This document shows, piece by piece, positions 28,807-40,874 of a stretch of DNA of 64,000 nucleotides (the first letter of the stretch is position 1; every line of letters begins with the position of its first letter). The DNA comes from Flectonema sp. DT1601 (Eukaryota; Euglenozoa; Diplonemea; Diplonemida; Diplonemidae): NCBI GenBank assembly GCA_964019425.1, contig OZ025817.1:62001-126000 (forward strand), in the 5' to 3' direction. The position numbers and the translations under genes are program-made. The notes beneath the pieces are model-generated. The model worked only from the letters and a program-made list of their open reading frames with translations. It searched no databases and was not told the DNA's origin.

Positions 28807-28818
28807 AGCTTTGGACAA

Positions 28819-29820
28819 GGAACGAGAAAAAAGTTAGAAACTTGAAAACACAAGTTGATCTACAGCTGGTAATTAATCAGGGAGGTATCATAAATAAATA
28901 AAAATCAATTCATGAATGAACAAACGTTGGAAAAATGAGATCGAGTTATTTTCCTTTTTTTTCTTTTTTTTTTTTTAATTATTTTCTTTCTATGCGTATC
29001 AAAGAATAAGTTCAACCATAATAGAAACGAACCTCATAATCCAGTACGATGAGAACATTTATTCATGGTGGCAATGTTTCGCTGGTTTCTTCTTTTTTTT
29101 TTGCCTAACCCTTTTGCGGACCAATAAATAGCCCTCTGCGGGTTTTTACTATAAATAAATAAAGGTATGGGAAAACGTACAGGGGAGGGGTTGAATGTTT
29201 TGATTTTGTAAACACATCAAGCAAGTGGATTTAAATTAGTTGCATTCGAATCGTAAATAAGTATTTCTACAATATAGTAACCTTCAAGTATACCTGGAAG
29301 TATCACATATTATAAACAAGAGTGTCAAACAAACAACCATAGCCAATTGCTTTTATAAAGTAAAGATCATCACACAACATCCCCGACGTTGAGTCATACG
29401 CTAAAACAAGAATTGTCATCATTAAGATGAAGGAGAGAGTAAACAAGCGTGAAAAATAATAAAAAAAATAGAAAAACTGGAGAGAGCTTTCGTTTTTTCG
29501 GCTAGTTTACATAAATAATAATCTTCAACTGCAGAAGGGGGAAAATGGAAACCCCAAGTATCTGACTACAAAAAAAAACATAACGATATATTCGCTCGCT
29601 TCTATGGGTAGGAATCAGTACTCAGTGGGTAGAAAAAAAGAGAGAAAAAATCGAATACTTTGGATTCAATTTTATTTTTTTTTGCAGTTTTTGAAGACCG
29701 AGGGAGGTAACTTAATACTATGGATACTATGAGTAAATATAAAGCAACTTGATGGGAGGGGATTCTTGTCTCTCTCGTCATCATTTGACGAGGTCGTTGT
29801 GACAATCAAAAAGAGTAATT
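28819..29820. repeat. type-B spacer (3' flank of copy 2)
   Basis: About 1 kb, shared with 37498-38496 and 43182-44180 almost base for base. Distinct from type-A spacers except at both ends. No gene. The stretch around 29540-29630 also resembles 46010-46095 in the flank of copy 8. Confidence 0.8.
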
Positions 29821-30948
29821 CTAATCCTCACTCTCGTCAGGTTTTGCTTCTCCTCCGTTCCTGTCTTTGGATTCTACAGGCTCTGCGCTTCTACAGCAAC
29901 AGGAAACAACAATGAAGACCACCAAGACGAGAAGTGTCACGCAGGTGATAACGAGTGCTGCGATCGCAAGTTTCTCAGCGGAGTCGTCATCATCAGATTC
30001 ACTAACAGTAATAACATTACCGTTAACGTCAACAACAGTAGGCTTAGTCTCTGGAGCAAACCTCTTAACAGATCTCGCATTCAATGGCTGAAGAGGTCTG
30101 TTGTTACCGAACACCGCACTGTATAATGGGTTTCCTGTTGGAGTTGCTGCCTTCAATCCAGCAAAGTCCATCAGAGTGTTGTGATGGGTCAATTGACTAG
30201 CAGACATCTTGTTAGGAATAGTCAACACGTACCACTTAACTCCTTCAGTACAAGGAGGAGTAGTGAGAGACCCATCAAAGGTGTAGTACTCTTCAGTAGT
30301 AAGAAGTCCATTAATATCAATAGCTTCAGTTCCATCAACGCTGTTGTACTCGTACATCGTGTCAGGTGCGGCATAGTGAGCAGCCTGGGAGAGTGGCAGG
30401 CTCTGCAACTTGCTCCAGAACGTGTCTAGAACTTTGTTCGGAGTTGCAGACGACGCCTCAAACAAGATGGAAATAACCGCGTGGCTGTACTTCTCAGTGT
30501 TTCCTTTCTGGGTCGCATCAGCCTCGTGAACAATGTGCAGTTCCATGTCGAACAGTCCACCTCCAACTCCATTCTCACTCGGGGAGTGAACGTGGAACTG
30601 CAACGCGTTCCACTTCTTGTTACCGAGAGCAGGGTCGATGAAGGAACCAGGAGATGCTCCAAATTCAACCTTCTCACTGTGTTGGTTGTTCAGAACCTTG
30701 TAGTTTGTTGTCGACGTGTAGCTGAACTGCAACTTTCTCAGGGTCGTGTCGACCTCAGCACTGGCGATGTTAACCGGACTCTGTTCACGTCCAGTCTTAC
30801 ACTTCTCGTTACCAGTCAGGTCTCCCCAGTTAGCTGGACCCCTGTTCTGTGCAGTTGCTGTGTACAACCACGGCTGTGAGTGATCAGCAGCTGCTGCGCT
30901 CAGCCCGAGAGTTGCGGCCATTGTCAAGCATGCGGTAGCGGTCTTCAT
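29821..30948 (-). CDS. membrane-anchored alpha-carbonic anhydrase, copy 2 (type B)
   Basis: 375 aa. The catalytic domain is the same as copy 1, with all zinc ligands (H119, H121, H138), H90 and T229 intact. It differs in the membrane helix (LLVLVVFIVV instead of LLILIVFIVV) and in the tail (VESKDRNGGEAKPDESED), five residues shorter, which defines type B. The 3' spacer is also type B, so tail and spacer travel together while the catalytic part is homogenised with type A. Expression and localisation are likely similar; the different cytosolic tails could bind different partners (inference). Confidence 0.93.
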   Translation of the reverse strand: MKTATACLTMAATLGLSAAAADHSQPWLYTATAQNRGPANWGDLTGNEKCKTGREQSPVNIASAEVDTTLRKLQFSYTSTTNYKVLNNQHSEKVEFGASPGSFIDPALGNKKWNALQFHVHSPSENGVGGGLFDMELHIVHEADATQKGNTEKYSHAVISILFEASSATPNKVLDTFWSKLQSLPLSQAAHYAAPDTMYEYNSVDGTEAIDINGLLTTEEYYTFDGSLTTPPCTEGVKWYVLTIPNKMSASQLTHHNTLMDFAGLKAATPTGNPLYSAVFGNNRPLQPLNARSVKRFAPETKPTVVDVNGNVITVSESDDDDSAEKLAIAALVITCVTLLVLVVFIVVSCCCRSAEPVESKDRNGGEAKPDESED

Positions 30949-31007
30949 GTTTATTTATTTATTCGGGAAAAAATAGATTTCACTGCGAAAAAGAATAATT
31001 ATCAAAA

Positions 31008-31181
31008 TCACCTTCCTACTTTAACACTTACACTAGAAACTCTCAACCGAGAGGTCGACCCATTCCACAAGTCTGAATCAACATCATCTTCCGCAGCACT
31101 GAAATACTTCGAAAAAGAAGCTAAGTGTTTCAGACCTGTTGACTGCATTTCTCGTACTGTATGAGAAGGAAAGTTAAGTTG
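31008..31181 (-). pseudogene. TMEM245 5'-end fragment upstream of copy 2
   Basis: Same 46-codon chimeric fragment as at 28633, with ATG at 31148. Confidence 0.85.
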
Positions 31182-31193
31182 AGCTTCGGACAA

Positions 31194-32961
31194 GGAACGA
31201 GAAAAAAGTTAGAAACTTGAAAACACAAGTTGATCTACAGCTGGTACTACAGCTGGTAATTAATCAGGGAGGTATCATAAATAAATAAAAATCAATTCAT
31301 GAATGAACAAACGTTGGAAAAATGAGATCGAGTTATTTTCCTTTTTTCTATTTCTTCTTTTTATTATTTTCTTTCTATGCGTATCAAAGAATAAGTTCAA
31401 CCATAATAGAAACGAACCTCATAATCCAGCACGACGAATAAAATAAGCGCAAAAAATAGGTAAGAGAAGATAGAGTGGCTTCATTCCTTGAACATGAAGC
31501 GAGATCAAAAGATCGTTAGGCCATGCTTTCACATGCGTACGATCGGCTTCTCTTTCTGTTTTCCTTTTTTCGCATTGAAACATACGATCAACCATAATGG
31601 ACACGAGTCACGTCAGGCAATACCAAAAAGAATATCAATTCATGGTGGCGATACTTTCAATTGTTCTGCCTTTTTTTTTTTCGTTCTCGCCTCACTTTGT
31701 AATGAGCGAAAAAACAAAAAAACAAAACTCCACTTTGCGGTTATATAATTTTATATTTGTTTCCTTTTTTTTTGCTGGTTTTTCTCCACTCCGAAAAAAA
31801 AAAACGTCGTTCGTTTTATTTCTTTTTCTGTTCTTTTTTCTTTCTTGATTTTTTTTTTTTTTTTTCAAATATTTTTTTTGTTGTTGCTGTTGAAAGAGTA
31901 TTTTTAAAAAAAAAAAAAAAAAAAAAAAAGAAATTGAGCATAATATGGATGCTGTGAATTTTTTGTGAAACCTTAAATGTTCCATTTTATCAAAAAAGTT
32001 AACTAAATTTAAACAATTAGTAATTTTATGATACGATGTTGAATGAAGGCAATGCTAGTTGAGGAAAACACTTTGCAAACATTTTTACATTTCAATTAAT
32101 GTTATACAGACAGAGTGTAAGTTTCACCCTACTAATTATAATTACTCACAAATTATGATTTTTTTTTAATATTGTTTTGAAAACTCATAGCAAAAAGGCA
32201 CTAACCTATTACATAAATTAAGTTTTTTTTTTTAAAAAAATAAAAATAAAAAAAATGAGGGTGTTGCATAATTCAACAAATAATGTTGGCATCAACGAGC
32301 ATCTAGAATGAGAACTTGTCCTCACATGATACTCGTACCTCAGTGTTTTCTACCTGTTCTTGGTACAGGAATGAAATCCCGTTTTATAGTTAATTATAAT
32401 TATATTAATATTTAAAAAAACCTGAACACATTTACATTAAAATAAAAAGTCAGTTTTTTTTTTTTTTTTTTTTTCTTTTTTCATACCAGTTTTGGTGCAC
32501 ATTACTAGCAGAACCTTACTTAAGAGTAGGGCATCGTTCCGATTTCGCTTAGAAAAAGTGCAGGGAGAGAGGGTAGGGGATTCAAACTTTAACAGTTCAG
32601 AAACAGTCAAAACTTTTTTGATGCTAATGCAACACTAAAAACCAAAGCAGTTGACTAAAAGAAATTATTTTGTGGTTGGTAATCAAAGGAAAGGTACGTT
32701 TAGAAGAACAAAAAAAATAAAAAAATAATAAAAATAAAAAAAAAGGAATTATCTTTTTTTTTGAGTGCAGGAGCGAAAATCTTTTAAAAACACAAAAGAT
32801 ATAAATATAAGAACAGAATCAATGCTAACCTAATAAAATATTAATAATTTGTGATTCAGTTACTCATGGAAACGTTAGGATAGGAAAGAGGGAGGGAGGA
32901 TTCTTGTGTGTCCCTCGTCATCATTTGACGAGGCTGCTGTGACAATCAAAAAAAAGCAATT
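31194..32961. repeat. type-A spacer (3' flank of copy 3)
   Basis: Matches 25700-27430 and 34350-36109. The first 50 bases include a doubled CTACAGCTGGTA not seen in other units. No gene. Confidence 0.8.
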
Positions 32962-34104
32962 CTAATCCTCACTCCTGTCAGGTTTTGTCTCTTCTCCGTT
33001 CTTGTCTTTAGTTTCTTCTGCAGTCTCCTGTGCAGGCTCTGCGCTTCTACAGCAACAGGAAACAACAATGAAGACTATCAGGATGAGTAGTGTCACGCAG
33101 GTGATAACGAGTGCTGCGATCGCAAGTTTCTCAGCGGAGTCGTCATCATCAGATTCACTAACAGTAATAACATTACCGTTAACGTCAACAACAGTAGGCT
33201 TAGTCTCTGGAGCAAACCTCTTAACAGATCTCGCATTCAATGGCTGAAGAGGTCTGTTGTTACCGAACACCGCACTGTATAATGGGTTTCCTGTTGGAGT
33301 TGCTGCCTTCAATCCAGCAAAGTCCATCAGAGTGTTGTGATGGGTCAATTGACTAGCAGACATCTTGTTAGGAATAGTCAACACGTACCACTTAACTCCT
33401 TCAGTACAAGGAGGAGTAGTAAGAGACCCATCAAAGGTGTAGTACTCTTCAGTAGTAAGAAGTCCATTAATATCAATAGCTTCAGTTCCATCAACACTGT
33501 TGTACTCGTACATCGTGTCAGGTGCGGCATAGTGAGCAGCCTGGGAGAGTGGCAGGCTCTGCAACTTGCTCCAGAACGTGTCCAGGACTTTGTTCGGAGT
33601 TGCAGACGACGCCTCAAACAAGATGGAAATAACCGCGTGGCTGTACTTCTCAGTGTTTCCTTTCTGGGTCGCATCAGCCTCGTGAACAATGTGCAGTTCC
33701 ATGTCGAACAGTCCACCTCCAACTCCATTCTCACTCGGGGAGTGAACGTGGAACTGCAACGCGTTCCACTTCTTGTTACCGAGAGCAGGGTCGATGAAGG
33801 AACCGGGAGATGCTCCAAATTCAACCTTCTCACTGTGCTGGTTGTTCAGAACCTTGTAGTTTGTTGTCGACGTGTAGCTGAACTGCAACTTTCTCAGGGT
33901 CGTGTCGACCTCAGCACTGGCGATGTTAACCGGACTCTGTTCACGTCCAGTCTTACACTTCTCGTTACCAGTCAGGTCTCCCCAGTTAGCTGGACCCCTG
34001 TTCTGTGCAGTTGCTGTGTACAACCACGGCTGTGAGTGATCAGCAGCTGCTGCGCTCAGCCCGAGAGTTGCGGCCATTGTCAAGCATGCGGTAGCGGTCT
34101 TCAT
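32962..34104 (-). CDS. membrane-anchored alpha-carbonic anhydrase, copy 3 (type A)
   Basis: 380 aa, identical in protein sequence to copy 1 as far as I can compare, with only silent base differences (for example at 33497, 33583 and 33805). All catalytic residues, the signal peptide, membrane helix, CCC motif and type-A tail are present. Protein identity together with scattered silent changes points to purifying selection plus recent duplication or conversion. Confidence 0.93.
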   Translation of the reverse strand: MKTATACLTMAATLGLSAAAADHSQPWLYTATAQNRGPANWGDLTGNEKCKTGREQSPVNIASAEVDTTLRKLQFSYTSTTNYKVLNNQHSEKVEFGASPGSFIDPALGNKKWNALQFHVHSPSENGVGGGLFDMELHIVHEADATQKGNTEKYSHAVISILFEASSATPNKVLDTFWSKLQSLPLSQAAHYAAPDTMYEYNSVDGTEAIDINGLLTTEEYYTFDGSLTTPPCTEGVKWYVLTIPNKMSASQLTHHNTLMDFAGLKAATPTGNPLYSAVFGNNRPLQPLNARSVKRFAPETKPTVVDVNGNVITVSESDDDDSAEKLAIAALVITCVTLLILIVFIVVSCCCRSAEPAQETAEETKDKNGEETKPDRSED

Positions 34105-34163
34105 GTTTATTTATTTATTCGGGAAAAAATAGATTTCACTGCGAAAAAGAATAATTATCAAAA

Positions 34164-34337
34164 TCACCTTCCTACTTTAACACTTACACTAGAAACTCTC
34201 AACCGAGAGGTCGATCCATTCCACAAGTCTGAATCAACATCATCTTCCGCAGCACTGAAATACTTCGAAAAAGAAGCTAAGTGTTTCAGACCTGTTGACT
34301 GCATTTCTCGTACTGTATGAGAAGGAAAGTTAAGTTG
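34164..34337 (-). pseudogene. TMEM245 5'-end fragment upstream of copy 3
   Basis: Same chimeric fragment, with ATG at 34304. Confidence 0.85.
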
Positions 34338-34349
34338 AGCTTCGGACAA

Positions 34350-36109
34350 GGAACGAGAAAAAAGTTAGAAACTTGAAAACACAAGTTGATCTACAGCTGG
34401 TAATTAATCAGGGAGGTATCATAAATAAATAAAAATCAATTCATGAATGAACAAACGTTGGGAAAATGAGATCGAGTTATTTTCCTTTTTTTTCTTTTTT
34501 TTTTTTTAATTATTTTCTTTCTATGCGTATCAAAGAATAAGTTCAACCATAATAGAAACGAACCTCATAATCCAGTACGACGAATAAAATAAGCGCAAAA
34601 AATAGGTAAGAGAAGATAGAGTGGCTTCATTCCTTGAACATGAAGCGAGATCAAAAGATCGTTAGGCCATGCTTTCACATGCGTACGATCGGCTTCTCTT
34701 TCTGTTTTCCTTTTTTCGCATTGAAACATACGATCAACCATAATGGACACGAGTCACGTCAGGCAATACCAAAAAGAATATCAATTCATGGTGGCGATAC
34801 TTTCAATTGTTCTGCCTTTTTTTTTTCGTTCTCGCATCACATTGTAATGGGCGAAAAAACAAAAAAACAAAACTCCACTTTGCGGTTATATAATTTTATA
34901 TTTGTTTCCTTTTTTTTTGCTGGTTTTTCTCCACTCCGAAAAAAAAAAACGTCGTTCGTTTTATTTCTTTTTCTGTTCTTTTTTCTTTCTTGATTTTTTT
35001 TTTTTTTTTTCAAATATTTTTTTTGTTGTTGCTGTTGAAAGAGTATTTTTAAAAAAAAAAAAAAAAAAAAAAAAGAAATTGAGCATAATATGGATGCTGT
35101 GAATTTTTTGTGAAACCTTAAATGTTCCATTTTATCAAAAAAGTTAACTAAATTTAAACAATTAGTAATTTTATGATACGATGTTGAATGAAGGCAATGC
35201 TAGTTGAGGAAAACACTTTGCAAACTTTTTTACATTTCAATTAATGTTATACAGACAGAGTGTAAGTTTCACCCTACTAATTATAATTACTCACAAATTA
35301 TGATTTTTTTTTAATATTGTTTTGAAAACTCATAGCAAAAAGGCACTAACCTATTACATAAATTAAGTTTTTTGTTTTAAAAAAATAAAAATAAAAAAAT
35401 GAGGGTGTTGCATAATTCAACAAATAATGTTGGCATCAACGAGCATCTAGAATGAGAACTTGTCCTCACATGATACTCGTACCTCAGTGTTTTCTACCTG
35501 TTCTTGGTACAGGAATGAAATCCCGTTTTATAGTTAATTATAATTATATTAATATTTAAAAAATCCTGAACACATTTACATTAAAATAAAAAGTCAGTTT
35601 TTTTTTTTTTTTTTTTTTCTTTTTTCATACCAGTTTTGGTGCACATTACTAGCAGAACCTTACTTAAGAGTAGGGCATCGTTCCGATTTCGCTTAGAAAA
35701 AGCGCAGGGAGAGAGGGTAGGGGATTCAAACTTTAACAGTTCAGAAACAGTCAAAACTTTTTTGATGCTAATGCAACACTAAAAACCAAAGCAGTTGACT
35801 AAAAGAAATTATTTTGTGGTTGGTAATCAAAGGAAAGGTACGTTTAGAAGAACAAAAAAAATAAAAAAATAATAAAAATAAAAAAAAAGATAATTATCTT
35901 TTTTTTTGAGTGCAGGAGCGAAAATCTTTTAAAAACACTAAAAAAGATATAAATATAAGAACAGAATCAATGCTAACCTAATAAAATATTAATAATTTGT
36001 GATTCAGTTACTCATGGAAACGTTAGGATAGGAAAGAGGGAGGGAGGATTCTTGTGTGTCCCTCGTCATCATTTGACGAGGCTGCTGTGACAATCAAAAA
36101 AAAGCAATT
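34350..36109. repeat. type-A spacer (3' flank of copy 4)
   Basis: Near copy of 31194-32961. No gene. Confidence 0.8.
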
Positions 36110-37252
36110 CTAATCCTCACTCCTGTCAGGTTTTGTCTCTTCTCCGTTCTTGTCTTTAGTTTCTTCTGCAGTCTCCTGTGCAGGCTCTGCGCTTCTACAG
36201 CAACAGGAAACAACAATGAAGACTATCAGGATGAGTAGTGTCACGCAGGTGATAACGAGTGCTGCGATCGCAAGTTTCTCAGCGGAGTCGTCATCATCAG
36301 ATTCACTAACAGTAATAACATTACCGTTAACGTCAACAACAGTAGGCTTAGTCTCTGGAGCAAACCTCTTAACAGATCTCGCATTCAATGGCTGAAGAGG
36401 TCTGTTGTTACCGAACACCGCACTGTATAATGGGTTTCCTGTTGGAGTTGCTGCCTTCAATCCAGCAAAGTCCATCAGAGTGTTGTGATGGGTCAATTGA
36501 CTAGCAGACATCTTGTTAGGAATAGTCAACACGTACCACTTAACTCCTTCAGTACAAGGAGGAGTAGTGAGAGACCCATCAAAGGTGTAGTACTCTTCAG
36601 TAGTAAGAAGTCCATTAATATCAATAGCTTCAGTTCCATCAACGCTGTTGTACGCGTACATCGTGTCAGGTGCGGCATAGTGAGCAGCCTGGGAGAGTGG
36701 CAGGCTCTGCAACTTGCTCCAGAACGTGTCCAGGACTTTGTTCGGAGTTGCAGACGACGCCTCAAACAAGATGGAAATAACCGCGTGGCTGTACTTCTCA
36801 GTGTTTCCTTTCTGGGTCGCATCAGCCTCGTGAACAATGTGCAGTTCCATGTCGAACAGTCCACCTCCAACTCCATTCTCACTCGGGGAGTGAACGTGGA
36901 ACTGCAACGCGTTCCACTTCTTGTTACCGAGAGCAGGGTCGATGAAGGAACCAGGAGATGCTCCAAATTCAACCTTCTCACTGTGCTGGTTGTTCAGAAC
37001 CTTGTAGTTTGTTGTCGACGTGTAGCTGAACTGCAACTTTCTCAGGGTCGTGTCGACCTCAGCACTGGCGATGTTAACCGGACTCTGTTCACGTCCAGTC
37101 TTACACTTCTCGTTACCAGTCAGGTCTCCCCAGTTAGCTGGACCCCTGTTCTGTGCAGTTGCTGTGTACAACCACGGCTGTGAGTGATCAGCAGCTGCTG
37201 CGCTCAGCCCGAGAGTTGCGGCCATTGTCAAGCATGCGGTAGCGGTCTTCAT
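36110..37252 (-). CDS. membrane-anchored alpha-carbonic anhydrase, copy 4 (type A)
   Basis: 380 aa. Differs from copies 1 and 3 by E-to-A in the APDTMYAYNSV segment, a variant shared with copy 6. Zinc ligands H119, H121 and H138, shuttle H90 and T229 are unchanged. Type-A tail and type-A spacer. Confidence 0.93.
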   Translation of the reverse strand: MKTATACLTMAATLGLSAAAADHSQPWLYTATAQNRGPANWGDLTGNEKCKTGREQSPVNIASAEVDTTLRKLQFSYTSTTNYKVLNNQHSEKVEFGASPGSFIDPALGNKKWNALQFHVHSPSENGVGGGLFDMELHIVHEADATQKGNTEKYSHAVISILFEASSATPNKVLDTFWSKLQSLPLSQAAHYAAPDTMYAYNSVDGTEAIDINGLLTTEEYYTFDGSLTTPPCTEGVKWYVLTIPNKMSASQLTHHNTLMDFAGLKAATPTGNPLYSAVFGNNRPLQPLNARSVKRFAPETKPTVVDVNGNVITVSESDDDDSAEKLAIAALVITCVTLLILIVFIVVSCCCRSAEPAQETAEETKDKNGEETKPDRSED

Positions 37253-37311
37253 GTTTATTTATTTATTCGGGGAAAAATAGATTTCACTGCGAAAAAGAAT
37301 AATTATCAAAA

Positions 37312-37485
37312 TCACCTTCCTACTTTAACACTAACACTAGAAACTCTCAACCGAGAGGTCGACCCATTCCACAAGTCTGAATCAACATCATCTTCCGCAG
37401 CACTGAAATACTTCGAAAAAGAAGCTAAGTGTTTCAGACCTGTTGACTGCATTTCTCGTACTGTATGAGAAGGAAAGTTAAGTTG
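37312..37485 (-). pseudogene. TMEM245 5'-end fragment upstream of copy 4
   Basis: Same chimeric fragment, with ATG at 37452. Confidence 0.85.
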
Positions 37486-37497
37486 AGCTTTGGACAA

Positions 37498-38496
37498 GGA
37501 ACGAGAAAAAAGTTAGAAACTTGAAAACACAAGTTGATCTACAGCTGGTAATTAATCAGGGAGGTATCATAAATAAATAAAAATCAATTCATGAATGAAC
37601 AAACGTTGGAAAAATGAGATCGAGTTATTTTCCTTTTTTCTATTTCTTCTTTTTATTATTTTCTTTCTATGCGTATCAAAGAATAAGTTCAACCATAATA
37701 GAAACGAACCTCATAATCCAGTACGATGAGAACATTTATTCATGGTGGCAATGTTTCGCTGGTTTCTTCTTTTTTTTTGCCTAACCCTTTTGCGGACCAA
37801 TAAATAGCCCTCTGCGGGTTTTTACTATAAATAAATAAAGGTATGGGAAAACGTACAGGGGAGGGGTTGAATGTTTTGATTTTGTAAACACATCAAGCAA
37901 GTGGATTTAAATTAGTTGCATTCGAATCGTAAATAAGTATTTCTACAATATAGTAACCTTCAAGTATACCTGGAAGTATCACATATTATAAACAAGAGTG
38001 TCAAACAAACAACCATAGCCAATTGCTTTTATAAAGTAAAGATCATCACACAACATCCCCGACGTTGAGTCATACGCTAAAACAAGAATTGTCATCATTA
38101 AGATGAAGGAGAGAGTAAACAAGCGTGAAAAATAATAAAAAAAATAGAAAAACTGGAGAGAGCTTTCGTTTTTTCGGCTAGTTTACATAAATAATAATCT
38201 TCAACTGCAGAAGGGGGAAAATGGAAACCCCAAGTATCTGACTACAAAAAAAAACATAACGATATATTCGCTCGCTTCTATGGGTAGGAATCAGTACTCA
38301 GTGGGTAGAAAAAAAGAGAGAAAAAATCGAATACTTTGGATTCAATTTTATTTTTTTTTGCAGTTTTTGAAGACGGAGGGAGGTAACTTAATACTATGGA
38401 TACTATGAGTAAATATAAAGCAACTTGATGGGAGGGGATTCTTGTCTCTCTCCTCATCATTTGACGAGGTCGTTGTGACAATCAAAAAGAGTAATT
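37498..38496. repeat. type-B spacer (3' flank of copy 5)
   Basis: Near copy of 28819-29820. The 3'-UTR hairpin carries one G-to-C change in the left arm (CTCCTCATCATTTGACGAG). No gene. Confidence 0.8.
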
Positions 38497-39624
38497 CTAA
38501 TCCTCACTCTCGTCAGGTTTTGCTTCTCCTCCGTTCCTGTCTTTGGATTCTACAGGCTCTGCGCTTCTACAGCAACAGGAAACAACAATGAAGACCACCA
38601 AGACGAGAAGTGTCACGCAGGTGATAACGAGTGCTGCGATCGCAAGTTTCTCAGCGGAGTCGTCATCATCAGATTCACTAACAGTAATAACATTACCGTT
38701 AACGTCAACAACAGTAGGCTTAGTCTCTGGAGCAAACCTCTTAACAGATCTCGCATTCAATGGCTGAAGAGGTCTGTTGTTACCGAACACCGCACTGTAT
38801 AATGGGTTTCCTGTTGGAGTTGCTGCCCTCATTCCAGCAAAGTCCATCAGAGTGTTGTGATGGGTCAATTGACTAGCAGACATCTTGTTAGGAATAGTCA
38901 ACACGTACCACTTAACTCCTTCAGTACAAGGAGGAGTAGTGAGAGACCCATCAAAGGTGTAGTACTCTTCAGTAGTAAGAAGTCCATTAATATCAATAGC
39001 TTCAGTTCCATCAACGCTGTTGTACGCGTACGTCGTGTCGGGTGTGGCATAGTGAGCAGCCTGGGAGAGTGGCAGGCTCTGCAACTTGCTCCAGAACGTG
39101 TCCAGGACTTTGTTCGGAGTTGCAGACGACGCCTCAAACAAGATGGAAATAACCGCGTGGCTGTACTTCTCAGTGTTTCCTTTCTGGGTCGCATCAGCCT
39201 CGTGAACAATGTGCAGTTCCATGTCGAACAGTCCACCTCCAACTCCATTCTCACTCGGGGAGTGAACGTGGAACTGCAACGCGTTCCACTTCTTGTTACC
39301 GAGAGCAGGGTCGATGAAGGAACCAGGAGATGCTCCAAATTCAACCTTCTCACTGTGCTGGTTGTTCAGAACCTTGTAGTTTGTTGTCGACGTGTAGCTG
39401 AACTGCAACTTTCTCAGGGTCGTGTCGACCTCAGCACTGGCGATGTTAACCGGACTCTGTTCACGTCCAGTCTTACACTTCTCGTTACCAGTCAGGTCTC
39501 CCCAGTTAGCTGGACCCCTGTTCTGTGTAGTTGCTGTGTACAACCACGGCTGTGAGTGATCAGCAGCTGCTGCGCTCAGCCCGAGAGTTGCGGCCATTGT
39601 CAAGCATGCGGTAGCGGTCTTCAT
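38497..39624 (-). CDS. membrane-anchored alpha-carbonic anhydrase, copy 5 (type B)
   Basis: 375 aa, type-B helix and tail. Carries a cluster of variants otherwise seen in copy 8: TTQN near residue 34, ATPDTTYAYN near residue 195 and FAGMRAATP near residue 265. It keeps the KVEF form near residue 95, where copies 6 and 8 have KVSF. This patchwork is best explained by gene conversion between copy 8-like and type-B genes. Catalytic residues intact. Confidence 0.93.
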   Translation of the reverse strand: MKTATACLTMAATLGLSAAAADHSQPWLYTATTQNRGPANWGDLTGNEKCKTGREQSPVNIASAEVDTTLRKLQFSYTSTTNYKVLNNQHSEKVEFGASPGSFIDPALGNKKWNALQFHVHSPSENGVGGGLFDMELHIVHEADATQKGNTEKYSHAVISILFEASSATPNKVLDTFWSKLQSLPLSQAAHYATPDTTYAYNSVDGTEAIDINGLLTTEEYYTFDGSLTTPPCTEGVKWYVLTIPNKMSASQLTHHNTLMDFAGMRAATPTGNPLYSAVFGNNRPLQPLNARSVKRFAPETKPTVVDVNGNVITVSESDDDDSAEKLAIAALVITCVTLLVLVVFIVVSCCCRSAEPVESKDRNGGEAKPDESED

Positions 39625-39683
39625 GTTTATTTATTTATTCGGGAAAAAATAGATTTCACTGCGAAAAAGAATAATTATCAAAA

Positions 39684-39857
39684 TCACCTTCCTACTTTAA
39701 CACTTACACTAGAAACTCTCAACCGAGAGGTCGACCCATTCCACAAGTCTGAATCAACATCATCTTCCGCAGCACTGAAATACTTCGAAAAAGATGCTAA
39801 GTGTTTCAGACCTGTTGACTGCATTTCTCGTACTGTATGAGAAGGAAAGTTAAGTTG
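39684..39857 (-). pseudogene. TMEM245 5'-end fragment upstream of copy 5
   Basis: Same chimeric fragment, with ATG at 39824. One base change on the plus strand (AAAGATGCTAAG for AAAGAAGCTAAG). Confidence 0.85.
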
Positions 39858-40402
39858 AGCTTTGGACAAGGAACGAGAAAAAAGTTAGAAACTTGAAAAC
39901 ACAAGTTGATCTACAGCTGGTAATTAATCAGGGAGGTATCATAAATAAATAAAAATCAATTCATGAATGAACAAACGTTGGAAAAATGAGATCGAGTTAT
40001 TTTCCTTTTTTCTATTTCTTCTTTTTATTATTTTCTTTCTATGCGTATCAAAGAATAAGTTCAACCATAATAGAAACGAACCTCATAATCCAGTACGACG
40101 AATAAAATAAGCGCAAAAAATAGGTAAGAGAAGATAGAGTGGCTTCATTCCTTGAACATGAAGCGAGATCAAAAGATCGTTAGGCCATGCTTTCACATGC
40201 GTACGATCGGGTTCTCTTTCTGTTTTCCTTTTTTCGCATTGAAACATACGATCAACCATAATGGACACGAGTCACGTCAGGCAATACCAAAAAGAATATC
40301 AATTCATGGTGGCGATACTTTCAATTGTTCTGCCTTTTTTTTTTTCGTTCTCGCCTCACTTTGTAATGAGCGAAAAAACAAAAAAACAAAACTCCACTTT
40401 GC

Positions 40403-40874
40403 AATAGGTTAGTACCTTTTTGCTATGAGTTTTCAAACAATATTTAAAAAAAATCATAATTTGTGAGTAATTATAATTAGTAGGGTGAAACTTACACTCT
40501 GCCGTATTACATTAAAATGTAAAAAAGTTTGCAAAACTGTTTTCCTACACTAACATTGCCTTCATTCAACATCGTATCATAAAATTACTAATTGTTTAAA
40601 TTTAGTTAACTTTTTTGATAAAATAGAACATTAAAGGTTTCACAAAATATTCACAGCATCCATATTATGCTCAATTTCTTTTTTTTTTTTTTTTTTTTTA
40701 AAAAATACTCTTTCAATAACAACAACAAAAAAAAATATTTAAAAAAAAAAAAAAAAAAAAATCAAGAAAGAAAAAAGAACAGAAAAAGAAAAAAAACGAA
40801 CGACGTTTTTTTTTTTCGGAATGGAGAAAAACCAGCAAAAAAAAAGGAAACAAATATAAATTTATATAACCGCA
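40403..40874. other. 0.47-kb inversion inside a type-A spacer
   Basis: This block is the reverse complement of the segment corresponding to about 26208-26680 in spacer 1. The breakpoints are CTTTGC|AATAGGTTAG on the left and AACCGCAA|TTACATAAATT on the right. In spacer 1 the ends read GGTTATA and TAACCTATT, so a short GGTTA/TAACC inverted repeat flanks the flipped piece. Its bases match spacer 1 (CGGCAGAG, TTATTGAAAG) rather than spacers 3 and 4. Confidence 0.85.

Noticed and set aside
33337-34035. 232-codon plus-strand open frame antisense to several carbonic anhydrase copies
   Set aside because: It is a shadow of the conserved CDS, is broken in copies 1, 2 and 8 by silent changes, and lies against the direction of all neighbours.
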